Shown: positions 47,817-57,295 of the stretch, piece after piece
How positions within the stretch are numbered: position 1 is the first letter of the stretch
How the letters are laid out: each line of letters opens with the position of its first letter
From: Hyphomonas sp. CY54-11-8
GTDB lineage: Bacteria; Pseudomonadota; Alphaproteobacteria; Caulobacterales; Hyphomonadaceae
Direction of reading: 5' to 3'
DNA: 64,000 nucleotides
Assembly: GCF_000682735.1 (NCBI RefSeq)
Contig: NZ_AWFD01000008.1
Span: 19,435 to 83,434, forward strand
Translations under genes and position numbers: made by a program
The notes under the pieces: model-generated
Seen by the model: the letters and a program-made list of their open reading frames with translations, nothing else
Told to the model about the DNA's origin: nothing
Database searches by the model: none

Positions 47817-48109
47817 TCGGCTGCCTCCTTGATGGGGTCATCACCGTCATCCCGGCCGATCAAGCCGAGCAAGGCGGTGGCGGCGTCTTCCAGGACGCTG
47901 GTGTTGATACGGTAGAGGATCTGGTTGCCCTGCCGGTCGGCGGTCACCAGTTCGGCGTCCTTCAATACGGCGAGGTGGCGGCTCATGGTCGGCCAGCTCG
48001 TGTCGAATTCGGCAGCAAGATCGCCTGCAAGCTGCGGCCCCTTGCGCAGAAGCGCCAGGATCTGCCGGCGGGCAGGATGGGACAGGGCCTTGAAGACAGC
48101 GTTTTGCAT
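47813..48109 (-). CDS. ArsR/SdpR-family transcriptional repressor
   Basis: A 98-residue ArsR-type winged-helix repressor of the SdpR (autorepressor) branch. MQNAVFKALSHPARRQILALLRKGPQLAGDLAAEFDTSWPTMSRHLAVLKDAELVTADRQGNQILYRI shows the whole wing. In the Bacillus Sdp system SdpR represses its own operon with sdpI; here it overlaps the SdpI-type gene by 4 nt, the same pairing. A TGCTAATTAGCA palindrome (48113-48124) lies only 3 nt before its ATG and no ribosome site precedes it, suggesting a leaderless transcript. The downstream SdpI frame is broken. Confidence 0.9.
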   Translation of the reverse strand: MQNAVFKALSHPARRQILALLRKGPQLAGDLAAEFDTSWPTMSRHLAVLKDAELVTADRQGNQILYRINTSVLEDAATALLGLIGRDDGDDPIKEAAE

Positions 48110-48112
48110 TTC

Positions 48113-48138
48113 TGCTAATTAGCAAAAATGCTAATTAG
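48113..48138. promoter_or_regulatory. Probable SdpR-type operator
   Basis: A perfect 12-bp palindrome TGCTAATTAGCA (48113-48124) is followed after 4 bp by a second copy of its core, TGCTAATTAG (48129-48138), 16 bp centre to centre. The first starts 4 bp from the ATG of the ArsR/SdpR-type gene, so a bound repressor would sit on the promoter. Binding is inferred. Confidence 0.65.
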
Positions 48139-48182
48139 GGTCCATTATGAAATTTCTGCGGGCAGAGCAGGGAGCTGTCACA

Positions 48183-49853
48183 TTAGTAGAGGCCGTCGAT
48201 TTCGCCGTCGGTATTGAGGGAAATGCCCTCGGCGGCCGGATGCCTGGGCAGGCCGGGCATGGTCATGATGTCCCCGCAAATGCCCACGACAAATCCGGCG
48301 CCTGCCGACAGGCGCACTTCCCGCAATTGCAGAACGTGTTTCTCCGGCGCCCCGACCAGTTTTGGATTGTTGGAGAAACTGTACTGCGTCTTGGCCATGC
48401 AGACCGGCAGATGGCCAAAGCCGGCCTCTTCCATTCGCCGGAGCGCCGCGCGGACATTGTCCGACGCCTCGACCTTTTCGGCACGATAGATTTCACGCGC
48501 CACGGTTTCGATCTTTTCGAGCAGGGGTGCCTCGTCCCGGTAGAGCAGTTTGAATTCTGCAGGCTTGGTATCGATTGTCTCGACGACCTTGCGGGCAAGG
48601 TCTTCTGCGCCGCGGCTGCCTTCAGCCCAATGCGTGCAGACCGACACCGGCACGCCCAGATCGTGGCAGTAGGCTTCAACCGCTGCCAGCTCGCTGGATG
48701 TGTCGGAGGTAAACCGGTTGATCGCCACCACCACCGGCACGCCGAATTTCTTCAGATTCTCGATATGTCGGCCAAGGTTGGCGAGCCCGGCTTCCAGCGC
48801 GCCATAGCCGACAGAGGCAGACTCCTTCAACGACAGTCCGCCATGCATTTTCAGGGCACGGACAGTAGCGACCAGCACGGCGGCAGATGGTGCGAGCCCG
48901 GCCTGGCGGCATTTGATGTTGAAGAATTTTTCGGCGCCGAGGTCTGCCCCGAACCCGGCTTCGGTGACGACATAGTCCGACATCTTCAGCGCGGCCTTTG
49001 TCGCGATGACCGAGTTGCAGCCATGCGCGATGTTCGCAAACGGCCCGCCATGGATGAGGACGGGATTGTTCTCCAGTGTCTGCACAATATTCGGCAGCAG
49101 GGCGTAGCGCAGTAGCGCCATGATCGCGCCCACAGCGCTGATGTCCTTCGCGGTGACTGGCACCCGGCCGCGCTTGTAACCGACCACGATCCGTTCCAGC
49201 CGTTCTTCCAGATCGTGGGCATCTTTGGCGAGGCAGAGAATGGCCATGATCTCCGAAGCGACCGTGATGTCGAAGCCGGATTCCATCGGCGAGCCGTTGC
49301 CGGAGCCGCCAAGTCCGGTCACGATCTGGCGCAGATTGCGGTCATTCATGTCCAGCACACGGCGCCAGGCAACACGGGTCGGTTCCAGTCCGGTTTCCGC
49401 GCCCCAGTGCAAATGGTTGTCGATCATCGCCGCCAGCAGATTGTGCGCTGACGTGATGGCGTGGAAATCACCCGTGAAGTGCAGGTTGATGTCGTCCATT
49501 GGAACGACTTGTGCACGGCCGCCGCCTGTGGCGCCGCCCTTCATACCAAAGCAAGGGCCGAGCGAAGGCTCGCGCAGGCAGAGCAGGGCGTTCTTGTCCA
49601 GACGGCGCAGCGCATCGGCGAGGCCGATGGAGGTCGTGGTCTTGCCTTCACCCGCCGGCGTCGGGTTGATCGCCGTCACCAGGATGAGCTTGCCATCCTT
49701 CTTTTGTTTCAGGCTGGCCAGGTAGTGGCTGCTGATCTTTGCCTTGTCGTAGCCGAAGGGGATGAGGTCCTGTGCGCCAATTCCCAGACGCTGACCGATC
49801 TGTCCGATAGGCAGTTTCTTCGCACCCCGCGCAATCGTGATGTCGCTGGTCAT
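48183..49853 (-). CDS. fhs: Formate-tetrahydrofolate ligase
   Basis: A 556-residue ATP-dependent ligase that makes 10-formyl-THF from formate, feeding one-carbon metabolism. The P-loop-like [21 protein letters not shown] is near residues 65-85, and [26 protein letters not shown] and [13 protein letters not shown] are family hallmarks. Start at 49853 ([15 protein letters not shown]), with GCGGGGGTCC upstream. Length is normal (about 555). It diverges from rph, 90 bp apart, and neighbours the sdpR-type gene, with no shared operon. Confidence 0.97.
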   Translation of the reverse strand: MTSDITIARGAKKLPIGQIGQRLGIGAQDLIPFGYDKAKISSHYLASLKQKKDGKLILVTAINPTPAGEGKTTTSIGLADALRRLDKNALLCLREPSLGPCFGMKGGATGGGRAQVVPMDDINLHFTGDFHAITSAHNLLAAMIDNHLHWGAETGLEPTRVAWRRVLDMNDRNLRQIVTGLGGSGNGSPMESGFDITVASEIMAILCLAKDAHDLEERLERIVVGYKRGRVPVTAKDISAVGAIMALLRYALLPNIVQTLENNPVLIHGGPFANIAHGCNSVIATKAALKMSDYVVTEAGFGADLGAEKFFNIKCRQAGLAPSAAVLVATVRALKMHGGLSLKESASVGYGALEAGLANLGRHIENLKKFGVPVVVAINRFTSDTSSELAAVEAYCHDLGVPVSVCTHWAEGSRGAEDLARKVVETIDTKPAEFKLLYRDEAPLLEKIETVAREIYRAEKVEASDNVRAALRRMEEAGFGHLPVCMAKTQYSFSNNPKLVGAPEKHVLQLREVRLSAGAGFVVGICGDIMTMPGLPRHPAAEGISLNTDGEIDGLY

Positions 49854-49943
49854 GGACCCCCGCTTTCTGTTCCCTAGGCGATCCGGTGTAGACAGGTGCG
49901 GCAAAACCCGCAATCAGGCGTGGCACCAAACAGGAGGTCCCCC

Positions 49944-50669
49944 ATGAGCCAGCTCGTCCGCCCGTCAGGCCGCCCCTTTGACCAGATGCGCGAGATCGTC
50001 CTCGAGACCGAAGTGACCCGCTATGCGGAAGGCTCTTGCCTGGCGAAGTTCGGCAATACGCATGTCCTGTGCACGGCGAGCTGGGAAAACCGGGTACCGG
50101 GCTGGATGAAAGGGCAGGGGCGCGGCTGGGTGACGGCGGAATACGGCATGCTGCCGCGTGCGACGCACACCCGCGGTCGACGCGAAGCCGCGGCTGGAAA
50201 GCAGTCCGGCCGGACGCAAGAGATCCAGCGCCTGATCGGTCGCTCACTGCGCTCGGTCTGCGATCTTGCTGCCCTTGGCGAGAACCAGATCACGATCGAT
50301 TGTGACGTGCTGCAGGCCGACGGCGGCACGCGGACAGCGTCCATCACGGGCGGCTTTGTCGCCTTGTCGCTGGCCTGCAAATACCTTGTCGATGAGGGCG
50401 TGATCCCGGCGAACCCGATCGTGAAACAGGCCGCCGCCATCTCGGTCGGCGTCTATCAGGATCATCCCGTTCTGGACGTGGATTACCCGGAAGACTCGGC
50501 AGGCGAGGCTGACATGAATGTTGTCATGAGTTCTGACGGCGGCTTCATCGAAGTTCAGGGCACCGGCGAGGAGCGTCCGCTGACACGCGTCGAGCTGGAT
50601 GAAATGCTGCGTCTTGCCGAGAAGGGCTGTAACGAACTGTTCGCCGCCCAGCGTGCGGCGCTCGCCTAA
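49944..50669 (+). CDS. rph: Ribonuclease PH
   Basis: A 241-residue phosphorolytic 3'-exoribonuclease that trims tRNA 3' ends. Start at 49944 ([17 protein letters not shown]), with AGGAGG upstream. Family hallmarks: [44 protein letters not shown] (active-site Arg cluster), [25 protein letters not shown] (catalytic Asp region) and [33 protein letters not shown]. In alphaproteobacteria rph typically lies near rdgB and hemW, as here. Convergent with the LRAT-like gene (9-nt gap). Confidence 0.98.
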   Translation: MSQLVRPSGRPFDQMREIVLETEVTRYAEGSCLAKFGNTHVLCTASWENRVPGWMKGQGRGWVTAEYGMLPRATHTRGRREAAAGKQSGRTQEIQRLIGRSLRSVCDLAALGENQITIDCDVLQADGGTRTASITGGFVALSLACKYLVDEGVIPANPIVKQAAAISVGVYQDHPVLDVDYPEDSAGEADMNVVMSSDGGFIEVQGTGEERPLTRVELDEMLRLAEKGCNELFAAQRAALA

Positions 50670-50678
50670 GCAGGCAGC

Positions 50679-51056
50679 TCAATAGCGCGGCTTCGGCCCG
50701 CCCAGCATGTCGCCGAGTGTTCGTACGGTGGCTGTCGCGACCTGCATCGGGGTCGGCTTGCGGCGGTGCGCGTGGCGGACGAAGTGGCCGCAATTGGACC
50801 CGAACAGGTCATATTCCTTGCCGAGATGGCGCCGGGCACGCAGCTCGACATGATACCCTTCGAGATCGCTGTAGCGGCCATGCAGGCGCACATCACGTCC
50901 GGCTGAAAAAGCTTCGAAGCTTTGTTCCACCACGCCGCCATGCAGGCGCGAATTGCAGATCACGGTCCCGCGTGAAGTCACGACGCCATAATGTCTGAGC
51001 ACACCGCCAAAGCGGATCGAGACGACATCTCCTGAATCGTAGAGACCGTCCCGCAT
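50679..51056 (-). CDS. LRAT-like (NlpC/P60-type) domain protein
   Basis: A 125-residue protein with a lecithin retinol acyltransferase-like circularly permuted papain fold. The conserved His is in FGGVLRHYGVVTSRG (His22) and the Cys/Asn pair in GSNCGHFVRHAHRR (Cys89, following Asn88). The intervening GVVEQSFEAFSAG strand is typical. Such folds act as acyltransferases, hydrolases or thiol proteins in bacteria; the target is unknown. It starts 2 nt after the XRE-family gene stop, so it is the last gene of a DUF2975-XRE-LRAT operon. No signal peptide is seen. Confidence 0.8.
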   Translation of the reverse strand: MRDGLYDSGDVVSIRFGGVLRHYGVVTSRGTVICNSRLHGGVVEQSFEAFSAGRDVRLHGRYSDLEGYHVELRARRHLGKEYDLFGSNCGHFVRHAHRRKPTPMQVATATVRTLGDMLGGPKPRY

Positions 51057-51058
51057 CG

Positions 51059-51298
51059 CTATTCCGCCGCGACGCGTTCGGTGGCGCCGTCATCTTCGGA
51101 GTCAAAGATGAGGATGTCTCCCGGCTGACAGCCGAGTTCCCGGCACAGTGCTTCCAGGGTGGAGAAGCGAATGGCTTTCGCCTTGCCGGTTTTGAGGATG
51201 GAAAGATTGGCGAGCGTCACGCCGACACGTTCCGACAGTTCCGTCAGGGACATGCGGCGGTCTAACAGGACACGATCGAGGGTTACGCGAATAGACAT
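51059..51298 (-). CDS. XRE-family helix-turn-helix regulator
   Basis: A 79-residue regulator with a single Cro/C1-type HTH: RVTLDRVLLDRRMSLTELSERVGVTLANLSILKTGKAKAIRFSTLEALCRELGCQPGDIL. Proteins of this size with DUF2975 partners are widespread two-gene units. Ends in an acidic tail (DSEDDGATERVAAE). It lies 10 nt after the DUF2975 gene stop and 2 nt before the LRAT-like gene start. Regulated target unknown; autoregulation is likely by analogy. Confidence 0.9.
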   Translation of the reverse strand: MSIRVTLDRVLLDRRMSLTELSERVGVTLANLSILKTGKAKAIRFSTLEALCRELGCQPGDILIFDSEDDGATERVAAE

Positions 51299-51308
51299 GG
51301 CTACCCTC

Positions 51309-51830
51309 CTATATGGTCATTTTTTCTTCGTCGCGAAGGCGTGTGCCTTCCCGGAAGACTTGGCTGAGAATGAACAGGGCGGCCACAGACGCCCAGGCGA
51401 TAAGGTCAACGGAAAATTCAAGCGATGTACCGGTGACCATCAGCCCCACGAAGATGGCGATGACGTACCGCATCAGCTGGGTAATGGCGATTGCGATGGC
51501 GATGCGGGTGAGGCGAACGGCATTTTCCGGCACGAACGGATCGCCCGCCGCGAGAGTTGCCAGTATCTTGCGCAATTCGAGGCTCACAAAAACCACCGCA
51601 CAGACCACGACCAGCACACCGACCAGGCCGGCGGCAAGTTCGGGAACGGAGATATCGTGATCGTCGACCTTGATGGCGCCGATGCTGATGGGAGACCCGG
51701 AGAGCATCGAAACGAGTTCAATACCGCCGGCCAGGAGAACGATGGCGCCGATGGCAGCCGTCATCCACATGACGACAGTGACGAGGACTGTCATGATCGC
51801 CGCCATGGAATTGCGCGTTTTACCTGTCAT
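51309..51830 (-). CDS. DUF2975 family membrane protein
   Basis: A 173-residue inner-membrane protein with about four spans and the DUF2975 layout: a charged N-terminus, LVTVVMWMTAAIGAIVLLAGGIELV, then LELRKILATLAAGDPFVPENAVRLTRIAIA (the conserved GDPF segment), and an ending IAWASVAALFILSQVFREGTRLRDEEKMTI (the FxxGxxLRxExxxT tail is diagnostic). Function is unknown. First gene of a three-gene operon with the XRE regulator and LRAT-like protein. Diverges from rdgB. Confidence 0.9.
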   Translation of the reverse strand: MTGKTRNSMAAIMTVLVTVVMWMTAAIGAIVLLAGGIELVSMLSGSPISIGAIKVDDHDISVPELAAGLVGVLVVVCAVVFVSLELRKILATLAAGDPFVPENAVRLTRIAIAIAITQLMRYVIAIFVGLMVTGTSLEFSVDLIAWASVAALFILSQVFREGTRLRDEEKMTI

Positions 51831-51964
51831 GCCTTCTTCTCTTCATCCTTTCCGCTGGATGATCTATGCCGGACTGAGCGTTGCTTCTCTACAAGCTCTT
51901 ACCGAATAACGATATAGGAATTTGTGACGAAAGCAAGAATGGAACCATTTCAGAAGGGCGAAAT

Positions 51965-52570
51965 ATGACACATCGCACCCTGTCCTCCGGCAGGTTGATC
52001 GCCGCCACACACAACAAGGGAAAAGTGAGGGAACTCAAGGACTTGTTCGAGCCCTTGGGTCTCGAAGTTGTCTCTGCTATTGATCTGGACCTGCCAGAGC
52101 CTGAAGAAACTGAGAGCAGTTTCACCGGCAATGCGCTGCTGAAAGCGCGGGCCGCGGCGGCCGAAACGGGCGCACCGGCCCTGTCGGACGATTCCGGGCT
52201 GTCGGTCACTTTGCTAGACGGAGCCCCCGGCATTTACTCCGCAAGGTGGGCAGGCGAGCCGCGCGATTTTGGTGTTGCCATGGCCCGGGTGGAGCAAGAG
52301 CTGCAGGCGGCCGGCAATTCAGACCGGTCTGCCAAATTCGTCTGCGCGCTCGCCGTCGCCTGGCCGGATGGGCATGAGGAAGTCTTCGAGGGCGAAGTGC
52401 ATGGACAGCTTGTCTGGCCGCCGAGAGGGCAGAAGGGCTTCGGCTATGACCCGATCTTCGTCGCCGATGGAGAAACGATCACCTTCGGCGAAATGGATCC
52501 GGACCGGAAACATGCGATGAGCCACCGCGCCGATGCTTTCCGCAAATTGAAGGCGGCGCTTCTGTCGTGA
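51965..52570 (+). CDS. rdgB: XTP/dITP pyrophosphatase RdgB
   Basis: A 201-residue Ham1-family nucleotide sanitiser that hydrolyses dITP and XTP, keeping deaminated purines out of DNA. Start at 51965 ([26 protein letters not shown]), with AGAAGGG upstream. The [15 protein letters not shown] motif (residues 11-23), [26 protein letters not shown] (active-site acids) and [11 protein letters not shown] are canonical. The stop overlaps hemW by 4 nt, so both are coupled. Confidence 0.97.
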   Translation: MTHRTLSSGRLIAATHNKGKVRELKDLFEPLGLEVVSAIDLDLPEPEETESSFTGNALLKARAAAAETGAPALSDDSGLSVTLLDGAPGIYSARWAGEPRDFGVAMARVEQELQAAGNSDRSAKFVCALAVAWPDGHEEVFEGEVHGQLVWPPRGQKGFGYDPIFVADGETITFGEMDPDRKHAMSHRADAFRKLKAALLS

Positions 52571-53742
52571 CGGACGACGCCCTGCATCCTTTCGGTCCGC
52601 ATTTCGGGTTTGGCCTCTATGTGCATTGGCCCTATTGCGCGCGCATCTGCCCGTATTGTGATTTCAATGTGTATGCCGCAAAGGACCGTGATCCGTCCTT
52701 GCTGGTCGACGCGATCTGCACCGATATTCGCGAGCACCGCCAGCGCATGCCGGAGCATGGCGCGCTGGACTCTGTCTATCTCGGCGGCGGGACGCCATCG
52801 CTGCTGGCGCCAGAAGATGTCGAGCGCATCCTGATAGCTGCGGATGATGTGTTCGGTGTGAAACCGGGCGCGGAAGTCACGCTGGAAGCGAATCCGAACG
52901 ATGTGATGCGGGCCGATCTTACGGGCCTGAAAAGTGCCGGCGTGAACAGGCTTTCCGTTGGTGTCCAGTCATTGCGCGATTCAGCGCTGGCCTTTCTCGG
53001 CCGTGATCATGATGCCGACGGCGCGCGGGCGAGCGTTGCGCGGGCGATGCGCGTGTTCCGGTCTGTCAGCGTCGACCTGATCTATGCCCGGCCCGGTCAG
53101 CAGACGGATGACTGGCAGAACGAACTGGAAGACGTGCTGGCCATGGGCATGCCGCACCTGTCTCTCTACGAGCTGACCATCAAGGAAGGGACGGCGTTTG
53201 GGCTTGCCGTCGGGCGGGGCCAGATCAACCCCATGCCCGACGATGATCAGGCCGACATGTTCGAGCTGACACAGGATCTTCTGGAGAAGGCAGGATTGCC
53301 GGCCTATGAAGTATCCAATCATGCCATGTCGCCGGAATACCAATCCGTGCACAATCTCATCTACTGGCAGGGCGGGGACTGGATCGGAGCAGGGCCCGGC
53401 GCGCATGGCCGCGTGACCGTGAGCGGGCATCGCTATGCCTATGAGGCGCACCGCCGCCCCGAAGTCTACATGGCCAATGTCCAGGCGCTCGGCTCCGGCT
53501 GGGGCGATGCTGAGCGGCTGGATGCAAATGCGATCGCGCAGGAGTTGCTGGCCATGGGGCTACGTCCCGCGAGCGGCATTGACGTGGCGCGGATCGAGGC
53601 CGTGTCCGGCAGGCCGGTATCGCGTGAAAAAATTGCCGTCTTCGTCGATCAGGGCTGGGTCAATTTCGACCAGGGCGTCCTGTCGCTGACGCCATCGGGC
53701 CGATTGCTGGCCGACGCGCTGACAGCCCAGCTAGCGTCCTGA
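52567..53742 (+). CDS. hemW: Radical SAM heme chaperone HemW
   Basis: A 391-residue HemW, a heme-binding radical SAM protein that delivers heme to membrane proteins, often misannotated as coproporphyrinogen oxidase. The cluster motif C24xxxC28xxC31 is in [14 protein letters not shown]; the Phe after CD replaces the extra Cys of true HemN, supporting Hem[15 protein letters not shown] segment ([15 protein letters not shown]) binds SAM. Its start lies inside rdgB (4-nt overlap). Length is typical. Confidence 0.95.
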   Translation: MTDDALHPFGPHFGFGLYVHWPYCARICPYCDFNVYAAKDRDPSLLVDAICTDIREHRQRMPEHGALDSVYLGGGTPSLLAPEDVERILIAADDVFGVKPGAEVTLEANPNDVMRADLTGLKSAGVNRLSVGVQSLRDSALAFLGRDHDADGARASVARAMRVFRSVSVDLIYARPGQQTDDWQNELEDVLAMGMPHLSLYELTIKEGTAFGLAVGRGQINPMPDDDQADMFELTQDLLEKAGLPAYEVSNHAMSPEYQSVHNLIYWQGGDWIGAGPGAHGRVTVSGHRYAYEAHRRPEVYMANVQALGSGWGDAERLDANAIAQELLAMGLRPASGIDVARIEAVSGRPVSREKIAVFVDQGWVNFDQGVLSLTPSGRLLADALTAQLAS

Positions 53743-53757
53743 TCCCGCGGGTCGGCC

Positions 53758-54345
53758 TTATGCGGGAGGCTGGCGCCCCATTCTTTCTTCCCAGTGCCGT
53801 CGGCACAGCGAGACATAGACCGATTTTCCGATGGAGACCTGGTCGCCTTCGGTCAGGGCTTTCCCGTTCGGACCCAGACGCGCAACCATGGTCGCCTTGC
53901 GCCCGCATTCGCAGATCGTACGGACTTCGCGCAGTGAGTCTGCGATCGCGAGCAGGGCAGCGGAGCCCTCGAACAGTTCGCCGCGGAAATCCGTGCGCAG
54001 GCCGTAGGCCAGAACCGGCACATCCAGGCGGTCAGCTACACGGGCGAGCTGCCAGGCCTGATCTTTCGTCAGGAACTGGGCCTCATCGACGAAGATCGCA
54101 TCGATGCGGTGTTCGGCCTGCCTGTTCTTCACCAGGGAGAAGAGATCTGTTTCGTTCGTGTACAGTGTGGCATCGGCGCTGATGCCGATGCGGGACGAAA
54201 TATGGCCGGCGTCGTCGTCCTTGTAGAGGGCCGACGTGAGCAGGAGGACATCCATTCCCCGCTCACGATAATTATACGCCGCCTGAAGCAGAATCGTCGA
54301 CTTTCCTGCATTCATGGCGGCGTAGGAAAAATAGAGCTTGGCCAT
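53758..54345 (-). CDS. tdk: Thymidine kinase
   Basis: A 195-residue type II thymidine kinase. The P-loop (YAAMNAGKSTILLQA) starts the protein, the catalytic IFVDEAQFL motif lies near residues 86-94, and the zinc-binding half contains CECGRKATMVARL and the C-terminal SLCRRHWEERM. It phosphorylates thymidine in the salvage pathway. Length is normal. Convergent with hemW (15-nt gap) and 20 nt downstream of the second GGT gene, possibly co-transcribed with it. Confidence 0.97.
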   Translation of the reverse strand: MAKLYFSYAAMNAGKSTILLQAAYNYRERGMDVLLLTSALYKDDDAGHISSRIGISADATLYTNETDLFSLVKNRQAEHRIDAIFVDEAQFLTKDQAWQLARVADRLDVPVLAYGLRTDFRGELFEGSAALLAIADSLREVRTICECGRKATMVARLGPNGKALTEGDQVSIGKSVYVSLCRRHWEERMGRQPPA

Positions 54346-54365
54346 AGGAGATGAGGCGTTGTCGT

Positions 54366-56183
54366 CTATTCGAGGGCGCGTGCAACCCCGTCACGGCGCG
54401 GGTCCGCCCCGCCTTCCAGGCCATCTTCGCGCACGATGATGACATGCAGACCGGAATTCTCGCCCTGACGTTCTTCGACATTGTAGCCCATCTCACGCAG
54501 GGCTTCGGCCGCTTCCGGTCCACCTTCGCGGTCGACTTCCACGCCAACCACATCGCCGCGGGCGATAATGTTCGGCAGGTCGATGGATTCCTGCGCCGAC
54601 TTGCCCCATTCGAGCACACCGACCAGCGTCTTGGCGACATAGGCGACAATGGAGTTTCCTCCCGGCGAACCGGTGACCATGAACAGATCACCATCCGGAT
54701 CGAAGACGAGCGTCGGCGACATGGACGAACGCGGGCGCTTGTTGCCCGCAACGGCGTTGGCGACCGGCTTGCCGCCTTTCGTAGGCTCACGCGAGAAATC
54801 GGTCAGCTGGTTGTTCAGCACGAAGCCGTGAACCATCACCGAGTTTCCAAAGGCTGATTCCACGGTCATCGTCATGGAGACGGCATTGCCGTACGGGTCG
54901 ATGATCGAGAAATGCGTCGTGCCCGGACGATGATCAGTCGGGTCCTCACCCCACATCTGGCGCATCGGGCCACGGCCGAGTGCGATCCCCGGATCGCCCG
55001 GCGTTGCATGCTCGTCCGGTGCGAAGACTTCAGTCGCGCGCACGTCGAGATATGTCGGATCGATCAGTTCTGCGGCCGGGACCGGGACGAAATCGGCGTC
55101 GGCGACATAATGGTCGCGGTCGGCATAGGTCAGGCGCTGGGCATCAACGAAGGCTTTCAGGAAACCTTCCTCGGTTGCGTCTTCTTCGCTGGTCGGCTTG
55201 AGCCGGTCGTACAGGCCGAGGATCATGTTCTGCGTCACGCCGCCGGAAGATGGCGGCGGGGCTGAACATACCTTGTAGCCATCTGGCTCCACACCGCAGA
55301 GCGCTGGACGGACAGCGACCTCATAATTGGCGAGGTCCTCTACCGTCATTGCACCTGGCAGGGACGGGTCGTGGGATACGGCATAGGCGATCGATTCAGC
55401 GATCTCTCCGGAATAGAAGGCGGCCGGGCCTTCGGTTGCAACGCGCTTCAGCGTTTCGGCGTAGGCTGGATTTGTCTTGATCGCCCCCTCCGCCAGCGGT
55501 ACGCCATCCGGATAGAAGTAGGCTGAGGATTCCGGGAGATCATCGAGCCGGACGTATTGTTGAAGGCGGTCGCTGGCGAGCGTGGCAGCGAGCTTGCGTT
55601 CTACCACGAAACCGTCTTCGGCGAGCTTGATCGCAGGCTGGAAGAGTTCGTCCCAATCCAGTTTGCCAGCAGCATCATGGGCGGATTTGTACAGTGCGAC
55701 TGCGCCCGGTACGCCCACCGACCGACCGGACTGCCAGGAGGAGATGTAGTCCATCACCTCGCCGTCTTTCATGAAATATTCCGGTGTGGCTGCGGCCGGC
55801 GCGCGCTCACGTCCGTCGAACACGGTGATCTCGTCGCTCGCATGGTCATAATAGACCATGAAACCACCACCGCCGATGCCGGAGCTCTCCGGTTCCACAA
55901 GGCCAAGCGCGGCATGCACCGCAATTGCCGCATCGACCGCTGTGCCACCCTTGCGCAGCATCTCCAGACCAGCTTCGACGGCTTCAGGATTTGCCGCCGC
56001 TACCATGGCGCCTTTGGTCCAAGCAGTTGCGTCGACGGCTTCCGGCGCCGCTTCCGAAGTCTGGCTGGCGGCTGCGTCTGCCGCGCTCTGAGCCGCTTCG
56101 GATGCCGAGACATCCTGCTTCCCGTTCGGTGCCGCGCAGGCTGACAGGAGGAGGGCGGCAAGGAGGGGGCGGGCGATCTTCAT
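54366..56183 (-). CDS. ggt: Gamma-glutamyltransferase, second copy (lipoprotein)
   Basis: A 605-residue gamma-glutamyltransferase of the same family as 4647-6461 but clearly divergent. MKIARPLLAALLLSAC has a lipobox (LLSAC), so a lipid anchor is predicted. Core: GGTAVDAAIAVHAALGLVEPESSGIGGGGFM. The processing nucleophile is in RPGTTHFSI, first Thr about residue 422, and the small subunit carries MFMVTGSPGGNSIVAYVAKTLVGV-type sequence. An acidic/alanine-rich linker (SEAAQSAADAAASQTSEAAPEAVDA) lies between anchor and domain. Two GGTs suggest roles in glutathione use or peptide scavenging. Diverges from the P1 peptidase gene. Confidence 0.93.
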   Translation of the reverse strand: MKIARPLLAALLLSACAAPNGKQDVSASEAAQSAADAAASQTSEAAPEAVDATAWTKGAMVAAANPEAVEAGLEMLRKGGTAVDAAIAVHAALGLVEPESSGIGGGGFMVYYDHASDEITVFDGRERAPAAATPEYFMKDGEVMDYISSWQSGRSVGVPGAVALYKSAHDAAGKLDWDELFQPAIKLAEDGFVVERKLAATLASDRLQQYVRLDDLPESSAYFYPDGVPLAEGAIKTNPAYAETLKRVATEGPAAFYSGEIAESIAYAVSHDPSLPGAMTVEDLANYEVAVRPALCGVEPDGYKVCSAPPPSSGGVTQNMILGLYDRLKPTSEEDATEEGFLKAFVDAQRLTYADRDHYVADADFVPVPAAELIDPTYLDVRATEVFAPDEHATPGDPGIALGRGPMRQMWGEDPTDHRPGTTHFSIIDPYGNAVSMTMTVESAFGNSVMVHGFVLNNQLTDFSREPTKGGKPVANAVAGNKRPRSSMSPTLVFDPDGDLFMVTGSPGGNSIVAYVAKTLVGVLEWGKSAQESIDLPNIIARGDVVGVEVDREGGPEAAEALREMGYNVEERQGENSGLHVIIVREDGLEGGADPRRDGVARALE

Positions 56184-56263
56184 GGCAGTGTCCTTGGCTT
56201 GCGTGAGTCGCGGCGGACCTTAAGAGAGTGAATCCCAAAGGGAAAGACCGACAGGACATTGCA

Positions 56264-57265
56264 ATGGCCACAGCAGCCGGGAAACGGAATCTCATCACTG
56301 ATGTCGCAGGTGTGCGTGTCGGACAGGCACAAGATGCCCGCATCGATACAGGTGTCACAGTGATCCTGCCGGACACTCCCGTGATTGCCGCCTGTGCTGT
56401 CGCCGGGGGAGGGCCGGGAACTCGGGAAACGGACCTGCTTTCAGCTGGCGCAATGGTGGACCATGTCGATGCAATTTTCCTTTCCGGCGGGAGCGCATTT
56501 GGACTGGGTGCAGCTGATGGCGTGATGGCGGGTCTCAAAGAGGCGGGACGCGGGTTCAGCCTGGTCGAACGGCCCGGTGTGCCGCCCACGCCCATCGTGC
56601 CCGGAGCCATTCTGTACGATCTGGCGAATGGGGGCGACAAGAACTGGACCGGTATTGCGCCTTATGCGGCGCTTGGCCTTGAGGCTTTCAAAACCGCTTC
56701 GAAAGATTTCGACCTCGGGCGCGCTGGGGCGGGGCACGGCGCGCGCGCGGGCCAGCATCCGGGCGGCACGGGCTCGGCCAGTGCCGTGACGGCGGAGGGG
56801 TTCACCGTTGGAGCGCTCGCGTGTGTGAACGCCTTCGGTTCGGTCTTGATGCCCGGAACTGACGTTTATTGGGCCTGGCCGTATGAACTGGACGGTGAGT
56901 TTGGCGGAGTGCGGCCTCCGGCAGATTTCGCGATGGATCCGGACGATTGGGGTGCGGCGAAGGTCAATCCGGTCCTCGGCCAGAACACAACGATCGCCTG
57001 TGTTGCAACAGACGCTCCGCTGACGCCTGCCCAGGCCAGCCGGATTGCTCAGATGGCTTTATCGGGATTCTCCCGTGCAATCCGGCCGGTATTTGCACCC
57101 TTCGACGGAGACGCGGTATTCGTGCTATCAACCGCAAGTGAAGCCTTGCCGGCTCCGGACCCGTTGACTGTGACCCGGATCGGAGAGTTAGCTGCCTCGA
57201 CTTTGGCCCGGGCGATTACGCGCGGCGTGCATGAGGCGCGGCGGCAGTCCGGCGCAGTGGCCTGA
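56264..57265 (+). CDS. P1-family peptidase (DmpA/aminopeptidase type)
   Basis: A 333-residue peptidase of the DmpA (P1) family, an N-terminal-nucleophile enzyme releasing N-terminal amino acids or D-esters. Start at ATG 56264 (MATAAGKRNLITDVAGVRVG); a GTG at 56228 is also in frame. The N-terminal ITDVAGVRVG motif and SGGSAFGLGAADGVMAGL (about 83-100) are canonical; the autoproteolysis site is likely NTT in QNTTIACVATDAPL (Thr242). No signal peptide is visible. Placed between GGT and the trypsin-like protease, hinting at peptide use (inference). Confidence 0.88.
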   Translation: MATAAGKRNLITDVAGVRVGQAQDARIDTGVTVILPDTPVIAACAVAGGGPGTRETDLLSAGAMVDHVDAIFLSGGSAFGLGAADGVMAGLKEAGRGFSLVERPGVPPTPIVPGAILYDLANGGDKNWTGIAPYAALGLEAFKTASKDFDLGRAGAGHGARAGQHPGGTGSASAVTAEGFTVGALACVNAFGSVLMPGTDVYWAWPYELDGEFGGVRPPADFAMDPDDWGAAKVNPVLGQNTTIACVATDAPLTPAQASRIAQMALSGFSRAIRPVFAPFDGDAVFVLSTASEALPAPDPLTVTRIGELAASTLARAITRGVHEARRQSGAVA

Positions 57266-57295
57266 GGGGACGAAGCAGGGGGAGGACGTTTCCGC

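Noticed and set aside
45972..48109. CIRCE operators near hrcA
   Set aside because: No TTAGCACTC-N9-GAGTGCTAA type repeat was found; the sdpR palindrome is unrelated.
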